Notes under the pieces: generated by a model | The model's input: only the letters and a program-made list of their open reading frames with translations | What the model was told of the DNA's origin: nothing | The model's database searches: none | Part shown: piece after piece, positions 51,097-60,525 of the stretch | Layout of the letters: every line of letters starts with the position of its first letter | How positions within the stretch are numbered: the stretch's first letter is position 1 | Source of the DNA: Sva-07 sp963716235 | GTDB taxonomy: Bacteria > Actinomycetota > Acidimicrobiia > Acidimicrobiales > Ilumatobacteraceae | Assembly: GCA_963716235.1 (NCBI GenBank) | Contig: CAVQTE010000017.1 | Location: forward strand, 1-64,000 | Direction: 5' to 3' | DNA length: 64,000 bases | Position numbers and translations under genes: made by a program

Positions 51097-52131
51097 TCAG
51101 ATGAGCGCCAGGGAGTCGAGGTCGATGGCGTGCTGGAGATGCCGGGAGGCCATCGCACCGAACATGTCGAGGCTGCGGGCGTTCATGGTCACCATCTGCG
51201 AGGTCATTGCCGTGATGAACACGCCGTGGAAGGCCTCGCGCCGGTACTGCTGCCACAGCCAGTCCCGGTCGACGTCGACGTCGTACTCGCCGAGCGCCTC
51301 GGCATAGGTGGCGACGAGATCGCGCTCGTGGGTACGGCGGTCTTCGATGAGCATCCCGGCCCCGATGAAGTACGACAGATCGGTGATCGGCATGCCATGA
51401 GCAGGCGAACCCCAGTCGACCACCGTGATCGGCGGACCGCCGGCGTCGGTACCGAACAGCATGTTGTCGAGGCGATAGTCCGTGTGGACCAGCGAGAACG
51501 GGCGGGTCCGTCCGCCGATGAACGCACCGATGTGCTCACCGAACCGTTCGGCGAGGTCGAGCATGTCGGCGGTGAGATACCGCTCGTAGGTCGCGGCGAA
51601 GCCGGGGAACACCAGTGCCCACATCATCGCGTAGCCGTCACCATTCGATGCCGGTTCGTTGCCCGACAGCCAGTCGATGTCGGAAAGTGTGGGGTCATTC
51701 CACCGAGGACCGTGCAGCCGGGCCAGCTCGCGGACGGCCAGGTCGGCTCGATCGATCGAGCAACCGGCGAGTTGGTCGCCCTGTTCGGCCGGCGACATGT
51801 CCTCGAGCAGCACGACGTAGTCGTTGGTGGCGGGGTCCCAGTCGGCATGATGACAGCGCGGCATCCGGATGTCGACCGTGGGGGCCAGTTCGCGGAAGAA
51901 CTTCACCTCCCGCTCGTAGCTGCGCACCGACGCCGCCAACACTCGACTCCGCTCGTCCTCGGCAGGCACCTTGGCGATGATCGACGACGGGATCGAGGGG
52001 TCGTCGGTGACGAGCGACAGTCGAATGGTCGTGCTGACGTGCCCGTCGCCGACTGGGCGCGCCTCCACTGAATCGACCTTGCCACCGAGGACGGAGGACA
52101 ACCATGCTGCAGTGATGTCGTCAGGGCTCAT
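51097..52131 (-). CDS. APH/ChoK-family phosphotransferase
   Basis: Kinase-like protein of 344 aa. ATP-site strand SSIIAKVPAEDERSR, hinge VVLLEDMSP, Brenner motif HTDYRLDNMLF with the catalytic Asp, and the DFG-like VVDWGSPA. Actinobacterial members often sit with acyl-CoA genes and are of unknown substrate; aminoglycoside resistance should not be assumed. ATG at MSPDDITAAW chosen; GTG 6 nt upstream is possible. Confidence 0.85.
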   Translation of the reverse strand: MSPDDITAAWLSSVLGGKVDSVEARPVGDGHVSTTIRLSLVTDDPSIPSSIIAKVPAEDERSRVLAASVRSYEREVKFFRELAPTVDIRMPRCHHADWDPATNDYVVLLEDMSPAEQGDQLAGCSIDRADLAVRELARLHGPRWNDPTLSDIDWLSGNEPASNGDGYAMMWALVFPGFAATYERYLTADMLDLAERFGEHIGAFIGGRTRPFSLVHTDYRLDNMLFGTDAGGPPITVVDWGSPAHGMPITDLSYFIGAGMLIEDRRTHERDLVATYAEALGEYDVDVDRDWLWQQYRREAFHGVFITAMTSQMVTMNARSLDMFGAMASRHLQHAIDLDSLALI

Positions 52132-52176
52132 CGTGACGCACGGTAGTGCTGGGCGGCCGCTACCGTCGGGCCCGAG

Positions 52177-53001
52177 ATGTCCGGGTCGAGCCGTACTTTC
52201 CTGTTGAGTCCGAAATGGATCGCCTTCCACCTCCTGGTGTTCGGCTCGATCGCCCTGATGATCTGGCTCGCCCTGTGGCAGCTCCGCCGCCTCGATGAAC
52301 GACAGGCGTTCAACGCCACCGTGACGGAGCGGATCGACGAGCCGCCGGTCCCGTTCGACGAGCTCCTTCCTCTGACACGCACGGATCCCGCTGCCGTCGA
52401 ATGGCGACAGGTCACCGTGACCGGCGAATACCTGACAGATCAGATCACGTGGTTCAACCGATCACAGGATGGATTGGCCGGCGACAACGTCCTCACTGCA
52501 TTGATCGACGGCGACACCACCATCCTGGTCAACCGCGGGTTCATCCTGCTCGCCGACGACGTTCGCCCACCGCCGGCAGGCGAGATCGAGTTGCTCGGTC
52601 GGATCCGGGTACCTCCGGGCCGCCAACTCGGAGAATTGACCGACGCTTCGGACGGGCCGCTGAGTGAGGTCCGACGGATCGATCTCGAACGCCTCGACGA
52701 GCAGCTTCCCGGCGAATTGGCCCCGGTGTATCTCGACCTGATCGGCAGCATTCCGAACATCGCCGCCGGCGATCCGGTACCCGTCCCACCGCCGACGTCG
52801 AGCGACGGCCCCCATCTGTCCTACGCCGTCCAGTGGTTCATCTTCGCCGCCGCCGTGCTGCTCGGATGGGCGCTGGCGGTCCGCCGCTCGACTGTCGCAC
52901 GTCGCCGTCGGGATCTCGACCTCACGGACGGAGAAGTCGTGCGAACGTCGTCGGGTTCCCCGCCATCAATCGACGCCGCATCGACCACGACGACGCCCTG
53001 A
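52177..53001 (+). CDS. SURF1-family cytochrome oxidase assembly protein
   Basis: Membrane protein of 274 aa with an N-terminal helix (FHLLVFGSIALMIWLALWQL) and a C-terminal one (WFIFAAAVLLGWALAV), flanking an outside domain with EWRQVTVTGEYL, VNRGFIL and GRIRVPPG. It assists assembly of heme-copper oxidase. A 35-residue tail runs beyond the second helix and its DNA overlaps the convergent lycopene cyclase gene by 80 nt. Confidence 0.9.
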   Translation: MSGSSRTFLLSPKWIAFHLLVFGSIALMIWLALWQLRRLDERQAFNATVTERIDEPPVPFDELLPLTRTDPAAVEWRQVTVTGEYLTDQITWFNRSQDGLAGDNVLTALIDGDTTILVNRGFILLADDVRPPPAGEIELLGRIRVPPGRQLGELTDASDGPLSEVRRIDLERLDEQLPGELAPVYLDLIGSIPNIAAGDPVPVPPPTSSDGPHLSYAVQWFIFAAAVLLGWALAVRRSTVARRRRDLDLTDGEVVRTSSGSPPSIDAASTTTTP

Positions 53002-54163
53002 ACAGCTTCGTCATCACGGCGGCCACCTCCGACGGTGGCGTGTCGATGCGCATATAGCCGCGCCACTGCTCGATCGGCAGCGCGAAGAAGGCGCCGAAGA
53101 AGGCCCGAACCTCCTCGTCGTCGAGTCGCAGCAGCAGCTCGAGCCCGTAGTCGTGCAGCACTCGGCTGCGGCGGAACTCCGCGGGCCAGACGGCCTCGGC
53201 GACGACCGATGAATCGGCGACGGCCGAAGTCGACTGTAATGCTGCAACGACCGCCGACGCGACGCGTGGCGCGGCCCGCAGCGACGACGCCACGCTGAAA
53301 CCGGTCGCCGCGTGGACGTAACCCGCTGCGGCACCGAAGGCGACGACGGGCTCGTCGATGCCCGGTCGACTCCCACCGAGCGGAATGCGCACGTACTCCG
53401 TTCGCACCGAGTCGGCCAACACGTCGTCGGGATGCCGCCCGAGCCGAGCGGCCAACCGTGCGAGCAGCGCTATCGGCTCGACCGCGGGCCGTGCCGCGAG
53501 CACGGTTTCCTCGACCAACCATCCGTCGCGAACGGGCAGCGTGTAACAGAACGTCGTCACGCCTCTCGGACCGATCGATGACGGGCGGCCGTCACCCGCT
53601 GTCCCCCTGACGGCGCGAAAGTCCATCAACGTGGGCCGTCCGAGGTCACCGGTCGGTGGTTCCGCCAACACCACGCCGATGGCGGTCTGCCATGCCGGCG
53701 GCGTTGTTCCAGCGAGTCGGGCGAACGACGAGGGCCAGCCGCTCGTGTCGACGACGAGTCGCGCCCGCAGTTCGGATCCGTCGGCCGACACCACACGGTG
53801 ACGGTCGCCGTGGGGCGAGCGAACGTCGACCACTGTGCCCGAGAGGTGCTCGACACCGTCACGGAGGCGGGCTCGCAGCATCCCGTTGTCGAAGACGCCG
53901 TAGGGACGGGCGATCTCCGCCGGTTGCGCGGTGTACACGGCCATGGTCTCGAGCCGTTGTCCGAGCACACCGTCGACGTCGTCGCCGATGGCCTCGACAC
54001 CCTGAACGTCGTCGATCCACGTGCTGTACGTTGCATTCCACTCGTCGTCGGGGCCGACGAGCACGACCTCGACGTCACGCGCCCGACAGGCGCACGCCAG
54101 TGCGCTGCCGGCCGGGCCGTCGCCGATCACCACGACATCGACGTCGCGCGGGGAGCTCGTCAT
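52922..54163 (-). CDS. Lycopene beta-cyclase (CrtL/CrtY type)
   Basis: FAD-dependent cyclase of 413 aa, predicted to close the ends of lycopene to beta-ionone rings. N-terminal VVIGDGPAGSALACA dinucleotide fold, STWIDDVQG, VDTSGWPS, PVRDGWLVEETVLAARP, and FGAAAGYVHAATGFSVASSLR near the C-terminus. No other carotenoid gene lies in the window. First residues from ATG are MTSSPRDVDVV. It ends inside the SURF1 3' end. Confidence 0.87.
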   Translation of the reverse strand: MTSSPRDVDVVVIGDGPAGSALACACRARDVEVVLVGPDDEWNATYSTWIDDVQGVEAIGDDVDGVLGQRLETMAVYTAQPAEIARPYGVFDNGMLRARLRDGVEHLSGTVVDVRSPHGDRHRVVSADGSELRARLVVDTSGWPSSFARLAGTTPPAWQTAIGVVLAEPPTGDLGRPTLMDFRAVRGTAGDGRPSSIGPRGVTTFCYTLPVRDGWLVEETVLAARPAVEPIALLARLAARLGRHPDDVLADSVRTEYVRIPLGGSRPGIDEPVVAFGAAAGYVHAATGFSVASSLRAAPRVASAVVAALQSTSAVADSSVVAEAVWPAEFRRSRVLHDYGLELLLRLDDEEVRAFFGAFFALPIEQWRGYMRIDTPPSEVAAVMTKLFRASSWSMRRRLMAGNPTTFARLLRP

Positions 54164-54167
54164 GAAA

Positions 54168-55130
54168 TCAGCCGCGTTCGAGTTCCGCCATGCGGCGGAA
54201 CTGCTCGACGACGTCCGGGGTCGAATGCGCTGGGTCGAGCGTGCGGTAGACCGTCTCCACGTTGACCGCGATCCGGCCGAACTCGCCCCACTCGCGGAAC
54301 CGTTCGTCGACACCGAGGAGCCGACCGATGTCGCGTGCGGCATCGAACGCATCGATGCCCGCCGCCTGGCGTTCGGTTGCCTCGGCATCGACGAAGCGGA
54401 GGTAGTCACGCACCGCCACGATCCCTGCGGTGTCGGTGAGCGGCCCGTGGCCCGGCACGACGGTCTCGACGTCGAGATCCAGCATGAGATCGCATGCGGC
54501 CACCCAATTCGACAACGGACCCGCCCACACGATCGGCGTCCCGCCGATGAACAAGATGTCGCCCGTGTAGATCGTGCGCGCGTCGGGTACGTGAACGATC
54601 GTGTCACCCGAGGTGTGAGCAGGACCGACCTCGATCAGTTCGACGAGGCGACCACCGACCTCGACGTCGAGTCGGCGATCGAACGTCGTCGTCGGGGTCA
54701 CGAGCTCGATGCCATCGAAGTGGAACGCTCCGAAGAACGAGCGGAAGAGGTCACCGACATCGCCGGGCGCCTGGTTCAGTGCCGCCATCATGGCCGGCGG
54801 GACATCGGCCATCTCATGGGCGGTCGCCGTTGATGTCACGATCTCGACGTCGGGCCGGCGACGCACGATTTCGCCGTTGCCGTAGCAGTGGTCGCCGTTG
54901 GCGTGGGTGTTCACCACCGTGTCGATCGGCGCGCTGTGCATCACCGGAGTCATCGCGTCGAGCATCGCCGCAGTGAGGTCGAGGTCGAAAAGGGTGTCGA
55001 CGAGCAGCGATTCTCCCTCGCCGACGATCAGACCGGCGTTGCTCCAGCCCCAACCGCCGTCGGGTTGGAGATACGCGAAACAGCCATTGCCCAGATCGTG
55101 CAGGCCCAGGGTGTAGTCGGTCGCTGCCAT
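54168..55130 (-). CDS. MBL-fold metallo-hydrolase
   Basis: Metallo-beta-lactamase-fold hydrolase of 320 aa. Metal site blocks THANGDHCYGN, GPAHTSGDTI, YTGDILF and VPGHGPLTDT are all present. Glyoxalase-like with an extended C-terminal helical part. Substrate unknown. It precedes the lycopene cyclase gene by 4 nt, and follows the GMC oxidoreductase by 12 nt, all on one strand. Confidence 0.87.
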   Translation of the reverse strand: MAATDYTLGLHDLGNGCFAYLQPDGGWGWSNAGLIVGEGESLLVDTLFDLDLTAAMLDAMTPVMHSAPIDTVVNTHANGDHCYGNGEIVRRRPDVEIVTSTATAHEMADVPPAMMAALNQAPGDVGDLFRSFFGAFHFDGIELVTPTTTFDRRLDVEVGGRLVELIEVGPAHTSGDTIVHVPDARTIYTGDILFIGGTPIVWAGPLSNWVAACDLMLDLDVETVVPGHGPLTDTAGIVAVRDYLRFVDAEATERQAAGIDAFDAARDIGRLLGVDERFREWGEFGRIAVNVETVYRTLDPAHSTPDVVEQFRRMAELERG

Positions 55131-55142
55131 CGCATCATCTTG

Positions 55143-56460
55143 TCATGGGTGGCCCCGTCGCCAACGGGCAGTCAGCCGCTCAGCGAGCATCGTCGTGGGG
55201 AGGTGCGTATTCGCGTCAGGGATCGTGGGGAACACCGACGCGTCGCAGACGTACACCGACTCGTAGCCGAACACGGCACCGTCGACGTCGACGACGGAGC
55301 CCATCGCGCAGCTGCCCGATGCATGCACGCAGTCGCCGAGCGACGCCGGCAGCCACCGCTCGATCGACGCGACGTCGCCGAGCGCGTCGATGGTGGTGCC
55401 CGAATCATCCACATACACCTGGTCGACGACCTCCGCGAACGGCGCCGTTCCGAGCATCCGCACCGCATCGAGTACTCCTCTGCCGAGTGCACCGAGGTCA
55501 CGTGGATCATCGAGCAGCGCGAAGTCGACGAGTGGTTCCCCGAGCGGATCGAGGCGGACCGTCCCTGAACGGCTGCTCGGGGTCATCAACGTCACCAGCA
55601 GCATTCCGAGATGCGGGGCATCTGGGCCCAGGTGGTTCATCGGGAGGAATTGAACGCCATTGCGTTGGCGGAAGGTACCGATGACCAGCCCCGCCGGATC
55701 GACGGGGACGCCGTTGCGCAACGCCAGCGTCAGCGGTGCCGACGGGTGGTCCTGGAGACGGAGGCCGATCCCTGGCGTGTCGAACCCCGAACGCAACAAC
55801 AGCGCCGGCGTCCGGATGGCACCGGCCGCGAGGATGACGCGATCGCCCGGGATCTCCTCGCCCGTCGACAGCACGACGCCGACTGCGCGGCGACCGTCCA
55901 GCACCACACGTTCAACGGTGGTATCGGCTCGAACCGTCAGATTCGGACAGCGCCCGTGCGGGCCAGAGGTACGCCTCGGCCGAGGTGACCCTGCGACCGT
56001 CACGCCGAGTGAGCGGCACACGTCGTGCGTCGCTGTCGGCGCCGACGAGCGCCCGATCGATCGGACCGAGTTCACTCTCGAGCGGCTGCTCCTCCGGGAG
56101 CGCCATCGCCGACCAGGCTGCGTCGGCATCGTCCCATCCCCACGATCGATAGAGGTTCGCATCGCCACGCAAGGCAACCATGGCGTTCACCACCGACGAA
56201 CCTCCGAGACCCCGGCCTCGGCGATACGGGCGCGCCGTGCCTCCGGCGGTTCGTGTGGCCAGCACGTCACCGTCGTTGCGCTCCACCAGATGGGCCGCGC
56301 CGAAGAAGTTGTCGGCGTCGATCTCCGGGGGCACGGCCCCCGCCACCAGATCGGGGCCCGACTCGACCAGCACGACGTGACGGTCGGGATCCTCCGAAAG
56401 GCGGGCGGCGACCACGCATCCCGCAGTTCCGGCACCCACCACGATCCACGCGCCAGCCAC
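55143..56460 (-). pseudogene. GMC-family oxidoreductase, frameshifted
   Basis: FAD enzyme of the glucose-methanol-choline family split over two frames. The N-terminal part (GTG start, VGAGTAGCVVAARL, GRGLGGSSVVNAM) runs to about residue 172; the C-terminal part (VILAAGAIRTPALLLRSG, HASGSCAMG, VYVCDASVFPTIPDANTHLP) continues in another frame. They join cleanly if one base between 55945 and 55956 is dropped, around AYLWPARA then NLTVRADT. Joined length would be about 438 aa, short for the family. Sequencing error, recent decay or programmed shift cannot be told apart; no slippery heptamer is seen. Confidence 0.8.
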
Positions 56461-56522
56461 CCCAGGAGACTACGAGAGACCTGACGTCGGAATTCAAGAC
56501 TGCGACCGTGCCGACCGATGAC

Positions 56523-57638
56523 ATGGTCATCATGCAGGAAACCACGGAACTCCAGGCGCCATCAGCCGGAATCCCCGGGGTCAACGGCTATCCGCCACCG
56601 CCACCGGTACCTCCACCATCTCTGCGACCGCCGAATCTGATCAATCAGAGCGCCCCGCTCCTCCCGCACGTGGCCCCGGTCGCACCACGACCGCCGACGG
56701 CTCCCGCCGCGAACCCGTTTGCCACGTCGATGAACACGCCGTCGCCGACGACGAAGCCGGCCGGCGTCAAGAAGCGCAGTTCCGCGCGACGGATGTTCAG
56801 TTGGTGGGTCGTGCTCGCAGCGATCGGTGGCATCGCCTACGCCGGCTTCACCTACGGATCCGATCTCATGGAACTGGCCAGTGGCGAGGAGTCCATTGCC
56901 GAACCGGCTGTTGCGCTCGAGTTCCCGACGCCGGCCGAGCCAGTCGACCCCATCAGGACCGCGACCTTCCTGGTCGAACGCCCGGACGCGCTGAAGGGAC
57001 CGCAGACGTTCGAAGTGACAACGGACTTCGAGACCGGCGTCTCACGGGTGCTCATCCAGCGCACCGAAGCCCCGAACCTCGAGATCCTGACACTCTGGGA
57101 CACGGCCTTCATCCGTCGCGTCGACGAGACGACCTGGTATCGGCTCGACCGCGGGCAGTTCCCGGTCGACTCGGAGTTCGGTATCACTCGCTGGATCCGT
57201 TCCCTCGACCAGATCCTTCCGCCGCCTCTCAGAGAGTCGGCTGTCATCGATCGGGCGACCGAGTCAACCGTCGGCACCGAAGCCACCACGCGACTGCTCG
57301 TGTCGATCGACCCTGCCGCATTCAACCTGCCCACCGCGGTGCCGACGACTGCCCCGCCGCCGGCAGACGGGACCGTTGCGCCGGCACCTCCCGAGCCCGT
57401 TGTCGCTCTGTCTCCTGGCGTCATCCTGCAACCGGGTTCCGACACGGTCGAGACGCTCAGCATCGAACTCTGGATCGACGATGCAGGCATCGTTCGCAAG
57501 TCGATCATGCCCGCCGAACTGGGCGCCGAGACGATCACGATCACATCGCTTTCGCCCGATTCGTGGCAGCCGGTCTTTCCCACCGACGACATGGTGCAAT
57601 CGCTGACCGCCTCGTCGATGTTCAGGCTCGGGATCTGA
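56523..57638 (+). CDS. Proline-rich single-pass membrane protein
   Basis: About 371 aa from ATG (MVIMQETTELQAP). N-terminus is Pro-rich and cytoplasmic; the helix WWVVLAAIGGIAYAGFTYG follows near residue 100; then an extracytoplasmic domain of about 240 aa (TFLVERPDALKGPQTFEV onward) with a Pro/Ala-rich insert. Resembles the LppX/LprG-like fold in pattern (VTTDFETGVSRVLIQ, TTWYRL) but too weakly to name. Starts at GTG 56508 are possible. Unknown function. Confidence 0.65.
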   Translation: MVIMQETTELQAPSAGIPGVNGYPPPPPVPPPSLRPPNLINQSAPLLPHVAPVAPRPPTAPAANPFATSMNTPSPTTKPAGVKKRSSARRMFSWWVVLAAIGGIAYAGFTYGSDLMELASGEESIAEPAVALEFPTPAEPVDPIRTATFLVERPDALKGPQTFEVTTDFETGVSRVLIQRTEAPNLEILTLWDTAFIRRVDETTWYRLDRGQFPVDSEFGITRWIRSLDQILPPPLRESAVIDRATESTVGTEATTRLLVSIDPAAFNLPTAVPTTAPPPADGTVAPAPPEPVVALSPGVILQPGSDTVETLSIELWIDDAGIVRKSIMPAELGAETITITSLSPDSWQPVFPTDDMVQSLTASSMFRLGI

Positions 57639-57649
57639 TCTGCCCTGCT

Positions 57650-57682
57650 CAGGGGTAGCGACGTAGACATTTCGTACAATCA
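57650..57682 (+). promoter_or_regulatory. Candidate promoter of the purine operon
   Basis: A good -10 hexamer TACAAT (57675-57680) lies 38 nt before the purL start, in an 80-bp gap. No clear -35 stands 16-18 nt upstream (GGGGTA there). No purine riboswitch or PurR box was recognised in this gap. Confidence 0.3.
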
Positions 57683-57717
57683 GCCCGGGCCTCGGCGGCG
57701 CGATCCGTAGGGTCGCA

Positions 57718-60525
57718 ATGGTGTCCACCCGGCATCGACTGACCATTCGCACACTCGACCGGGACCCCCGAGCCGTGGCGCTCAGCGCAGCTGCCCACGC
57801 TGTCGGCATTCGGGCGCCGGAGCCGATCGAGGTCGCCGACATCGTCTTCATCGACGGGGAACTCGACCCCACCGACCTCGACCGATTGCACGGCGTGCTC
57901 GTCGACCCGCTACTGCAACGTGGCAGCTGGGACCTCCCCACCGGCCACGGCGTCGAGATCACCTTCCTGCCCGGCGTGACCGACACCGCGGCCGACGCGC
58001 TCAGGCACGCTGCCGGCCAGCTCGGCGTCGACGCCGATGCCACTGCCACCGGTCGGAGGGTGGAGTTCGGCGATGCCATCGAGCCCGACAACGCCGACGA
58101 ACTGGTCCGCCGGTTGGTGGCCAACCCCGTGATCGAACGGTGGTGCCAGGGCACGATCGAGCCACCGCACGTCGAGGTCACGCCATCGAGCGCGGCTGGC
58201 GAGATCATCGTGATTCGCGGTCTCGACGACGACGGGCTCCGCAGCATCGATGACGCCCGTTCGCTGTACCTCGACATCGAGGAGCTACGCGCGATCCGCG
58301 ATGAATACGAACGTCTCGGCCGCGACATCACCGACGTCGAGATCGAAGTGCTGGCGCAGACCTGGAGCGAACACTGCGCCCACAAGACGTTCCGGGCGAT
58401 CATCGACGTCACCGACGGCAACGGCGGCGATCGCACGATCGATCCGCTGCTCGTTCAACTGCGCCACTGCACCGACTCCATCGATGCCGGGTTCGTGCGG
58501 TCCGCCTTCGTCGGCAACGCAGGGGTGATCGAGTTCACCGAGGGCACCACGATTGCGCTCAAGGCCGAGACGCACAACCATCCGTCCGCGGTCGAACCCT
58601 TCGGCGGCGCCAACACGGGCGTCGGCGGCGTGATCCGCGATGTGCTGGGCATCGCCCACCGACCCATCGCCGTGACCGACATCTTGTGCTTCGGTCCCGC
58701 CGATCTCCCGATGGACGATCTCCCTGACGGAGCGCTCCACCCGCGTCGTATCAGAGACGGCGTCATCGACGGTGTCGCCGACTACGGCAACAAGATCGGA
58801 TTGCCGACGGTTGCCGGCGCGATCCTCTACGACCCGGCGTACACCACGAACCCCCTCGTCTTCGCCGGGTGTATCGGCACCGCTACGTCGCGCCCACTGC
58901 ACACCGGACCGTTTCCCGGCGACCGTGTCGTCGTGCTGGGGGGCGCCACCGGACGCGACGGCATCCGCGGGGCAACGTTCTCGTCGGCAACGATGGACGC
59001 CACCACCGGCGAGGTCGCCGGTGCGAGTGTCCAGATCGGTGATCCGATCGTCGAGAAACTCCTGATCGATGCACTCATCGGCGCCGAGGATCTCTACTCG
59101 GCGATCACCGACTGTGGTGCCGGCGGCCTCTCCTCGGCGATCGGCGAAATGGCCGAGGGTGTCGGCGCCGAGGTCGAACTCGACCTCGTTCCGCGCAAGT
59201 ACGCCGGGCTCGACCCCTGGGAGGTCTGGCTCTCCGAGGCCCAGGAGCGCATGGTGGTGGCAGTACCGCCCCAGCACCTCGATGCACTCACACAGCGGTG
59301 CGAACGGGTGGGCGTCGACGTCGCCGACATCGGGTCGTTCACGGGTGACGGCCAACTCGTCGTACGCAACGGCGGCGACACGGTCGTCGACATCGACACC
59401 GCCTTTCTCCACGATGGCCGCCCGCAACGGCGCATGAAGGCAGAGTTGCCGACACCGAACCGCACCGACCGCACCACCCGCACCGTCACCGATCCCGCCG
59501 CCACCCTGCTCGAGTTGCTGGCTCATCCGAACATCGCCTCGAAGGCCGGCACGATCCACCGGTACGACCACGAGATCCTCGGATCCACGGTCGTCCGACC
59601 GCTGGTCGGAGCGGCCGGCGACGGTCCCGCCGATGGGGTGGTCCTCGCCGCGCCAACCGCGACCGAGGGCATCGCGATCGGCATCGGCGTCAATCCGTGG
59701 TACGGCCTGCACGATCCCGAAGCCATGGCCTACGCCGTGGTCGACGAAGCCATGCGCAACGTGGTCGCCGTCGGCGCCGACCCGGATCGGGTGGCGCTGC
59801 TCGACAACTTCTCCTGGGGCGACCCCCGGCGTCCGTCGACGCTCGGTGAACTGGTGATGGCCGTCGACGGGTGCTGCGGCGCTGCTCGCTTGTACAACGC
59901 CCCGTTCGTGTCGGGAAAGGACTCACTCAACAACGAGTACGTGGGTTCCGACGGGCAACGACATGCAGTGCCGCCCACGCTCGTGATCACTGCGGTTGCC
60001 CACGTGCCCGACGCCGACCACTGCATCACGCCCGACCTGGCCGAGCCCGGCAACGTCCTGCTCCTCATCGGCGAGACCGGCACCGAGTTCGCCGGTTCGC
60101 ATCTCGACATGGTGTGCGGCGCTCCGAGCCGTCCTGGCCTGGCGCCTTCACCGGTGCCTGACGCTCCGGCCGACTATCGCCATCTGCACGCGGCCATGCG
60201 AGCTGGCCTGATCGAGTCGTGCCACGACGTCGCCGAGGGCGGCCTCGCTGTGACGCTCGCCGAGATGTGCATCGCCGGCCGACTCGGCGCCACCATCGAC
60301 CGCCTGCCCCACGACGACCTCGCCACTGCGCTGTTCGCAGAGTCGTGCGGTCGACTCGTCGTCGAGGTCCAGCCGCCACGCGTGGCGGCGTTCCTGAAGG
60401 TGATGGAGAACCGGGCCATGCGCATCGGAACCGTGAACGACGAGTCGGCGCTCCGGATCACCGGGGTGGAATCCCTGCCGCTCGACGCGCTCGTCCGGGC
60501 GTTCCAGGGCGAGGTCGACGCATGA
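57718..60525 (+). CDS. purL: Phosphoribosylformylglycinamidine synthase, PurS-like domain fused to PurL
   Basis: FGAM synthetase of 935 aa. The C-terminal 740 residues are the standard small PurL: TWSEHCAHKTFRA, KAETHNHPSAVEPFGGANTG, GCIGTATSRP, TDCGAGGLSSAIGEMAEG, FSWGDPRRP and SCHDVAEGGLAV. The first 190 residues (RLTIRTLDRDPRAVAL, then GVEITFLPGVTDTAADAL) look like two PurS-type units, so a separate purS is not needed. The glutaminase is on its own gene, purQ, next in the operon. ATG at 57718; a GTG follows directly. Stop overlaps the purQ start. Confidence 0.92.
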   Translation: MVSTRHRLTIRTLDRDPRAVALSAAAHAVGIRAPEPIEVADIVFIDGELDPTDLDRLHGVLVDPLLQRGSWDLPTGHGVEITFLPGVTDTAADALRHAAGQLGVDADATATGRRVEFGDAIEPDNADELVRRLVANPVIERWCQGTIEPPHVEVTPSSAAGEIIVIRGLDDDGLRSIDDARSLYLDIEELRAIRDEYERLGRDITDVEIEVLAQTWSEHCAHKTFRAIIDVTDGNGGDRTIDPLLVQLRHCTDSIDAGFVRSAFVGNAGVIEFTEGTTIALKAETHNHPSAVEPFGGANTGVGGVIRDVLGIAHRPIAVTDILCFGPADLPMDDLPDGALHPRRIRDGVIDGVADYGNKIGLPTVAGAILYDPAYTTNPLVFAGCIGTATSRPLHTGPFPGDRVVVLGGATGRDGIRGATFSSATMDATTGEVAGASVQIGDPIVEKLLIDALIGAEDLYSAITDCGAGGLSSAIGEMAEGVGAEVELDLVPRKYAGLDPWEVWLSEAQERMVVAVPPQHLDALTQRCERVGVDVADIGSFTGDGQLVVRNGGDTVVDIDTAFLHDGRPQRRMKAELPTPNRTDRTTRTVTDPAATLLELLAHPNIASKAGTIHRYDHEILGSTVVRPLVGAAGDGPADGVVLAAPTATEGIAIGIGVNPWYGLHDPEAMAYAVVDEAMRNVVAVGADPDRVALLDNFSWGDPRRPSTLGELVMAVDGCCGAARLYNAPFVSGKDSLNNEYVGSDGQRHAVPPTLVITAVAHVPDADHCITPDLAEPGNVLLLIGETGTEFAGSHLDMVCGAPSRPGLAPSPVPDAPADYRHLHAAMRAGLIESCHDVAEGGLAVTLAEMCIAGRLGATIDRLPHDDLATALFAESCGRLVVEVQPPRVAAFLKVMENRAMRIGTVNDESALRITGVESLPLDALVRAFQGEVDA

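Noticed and set aside
51097..52131. Aminoglycoside resistance gene
   Set aside because: The APH fold is shared by many small-molecule kinases; no resistance-specific motif or mobile context is present.
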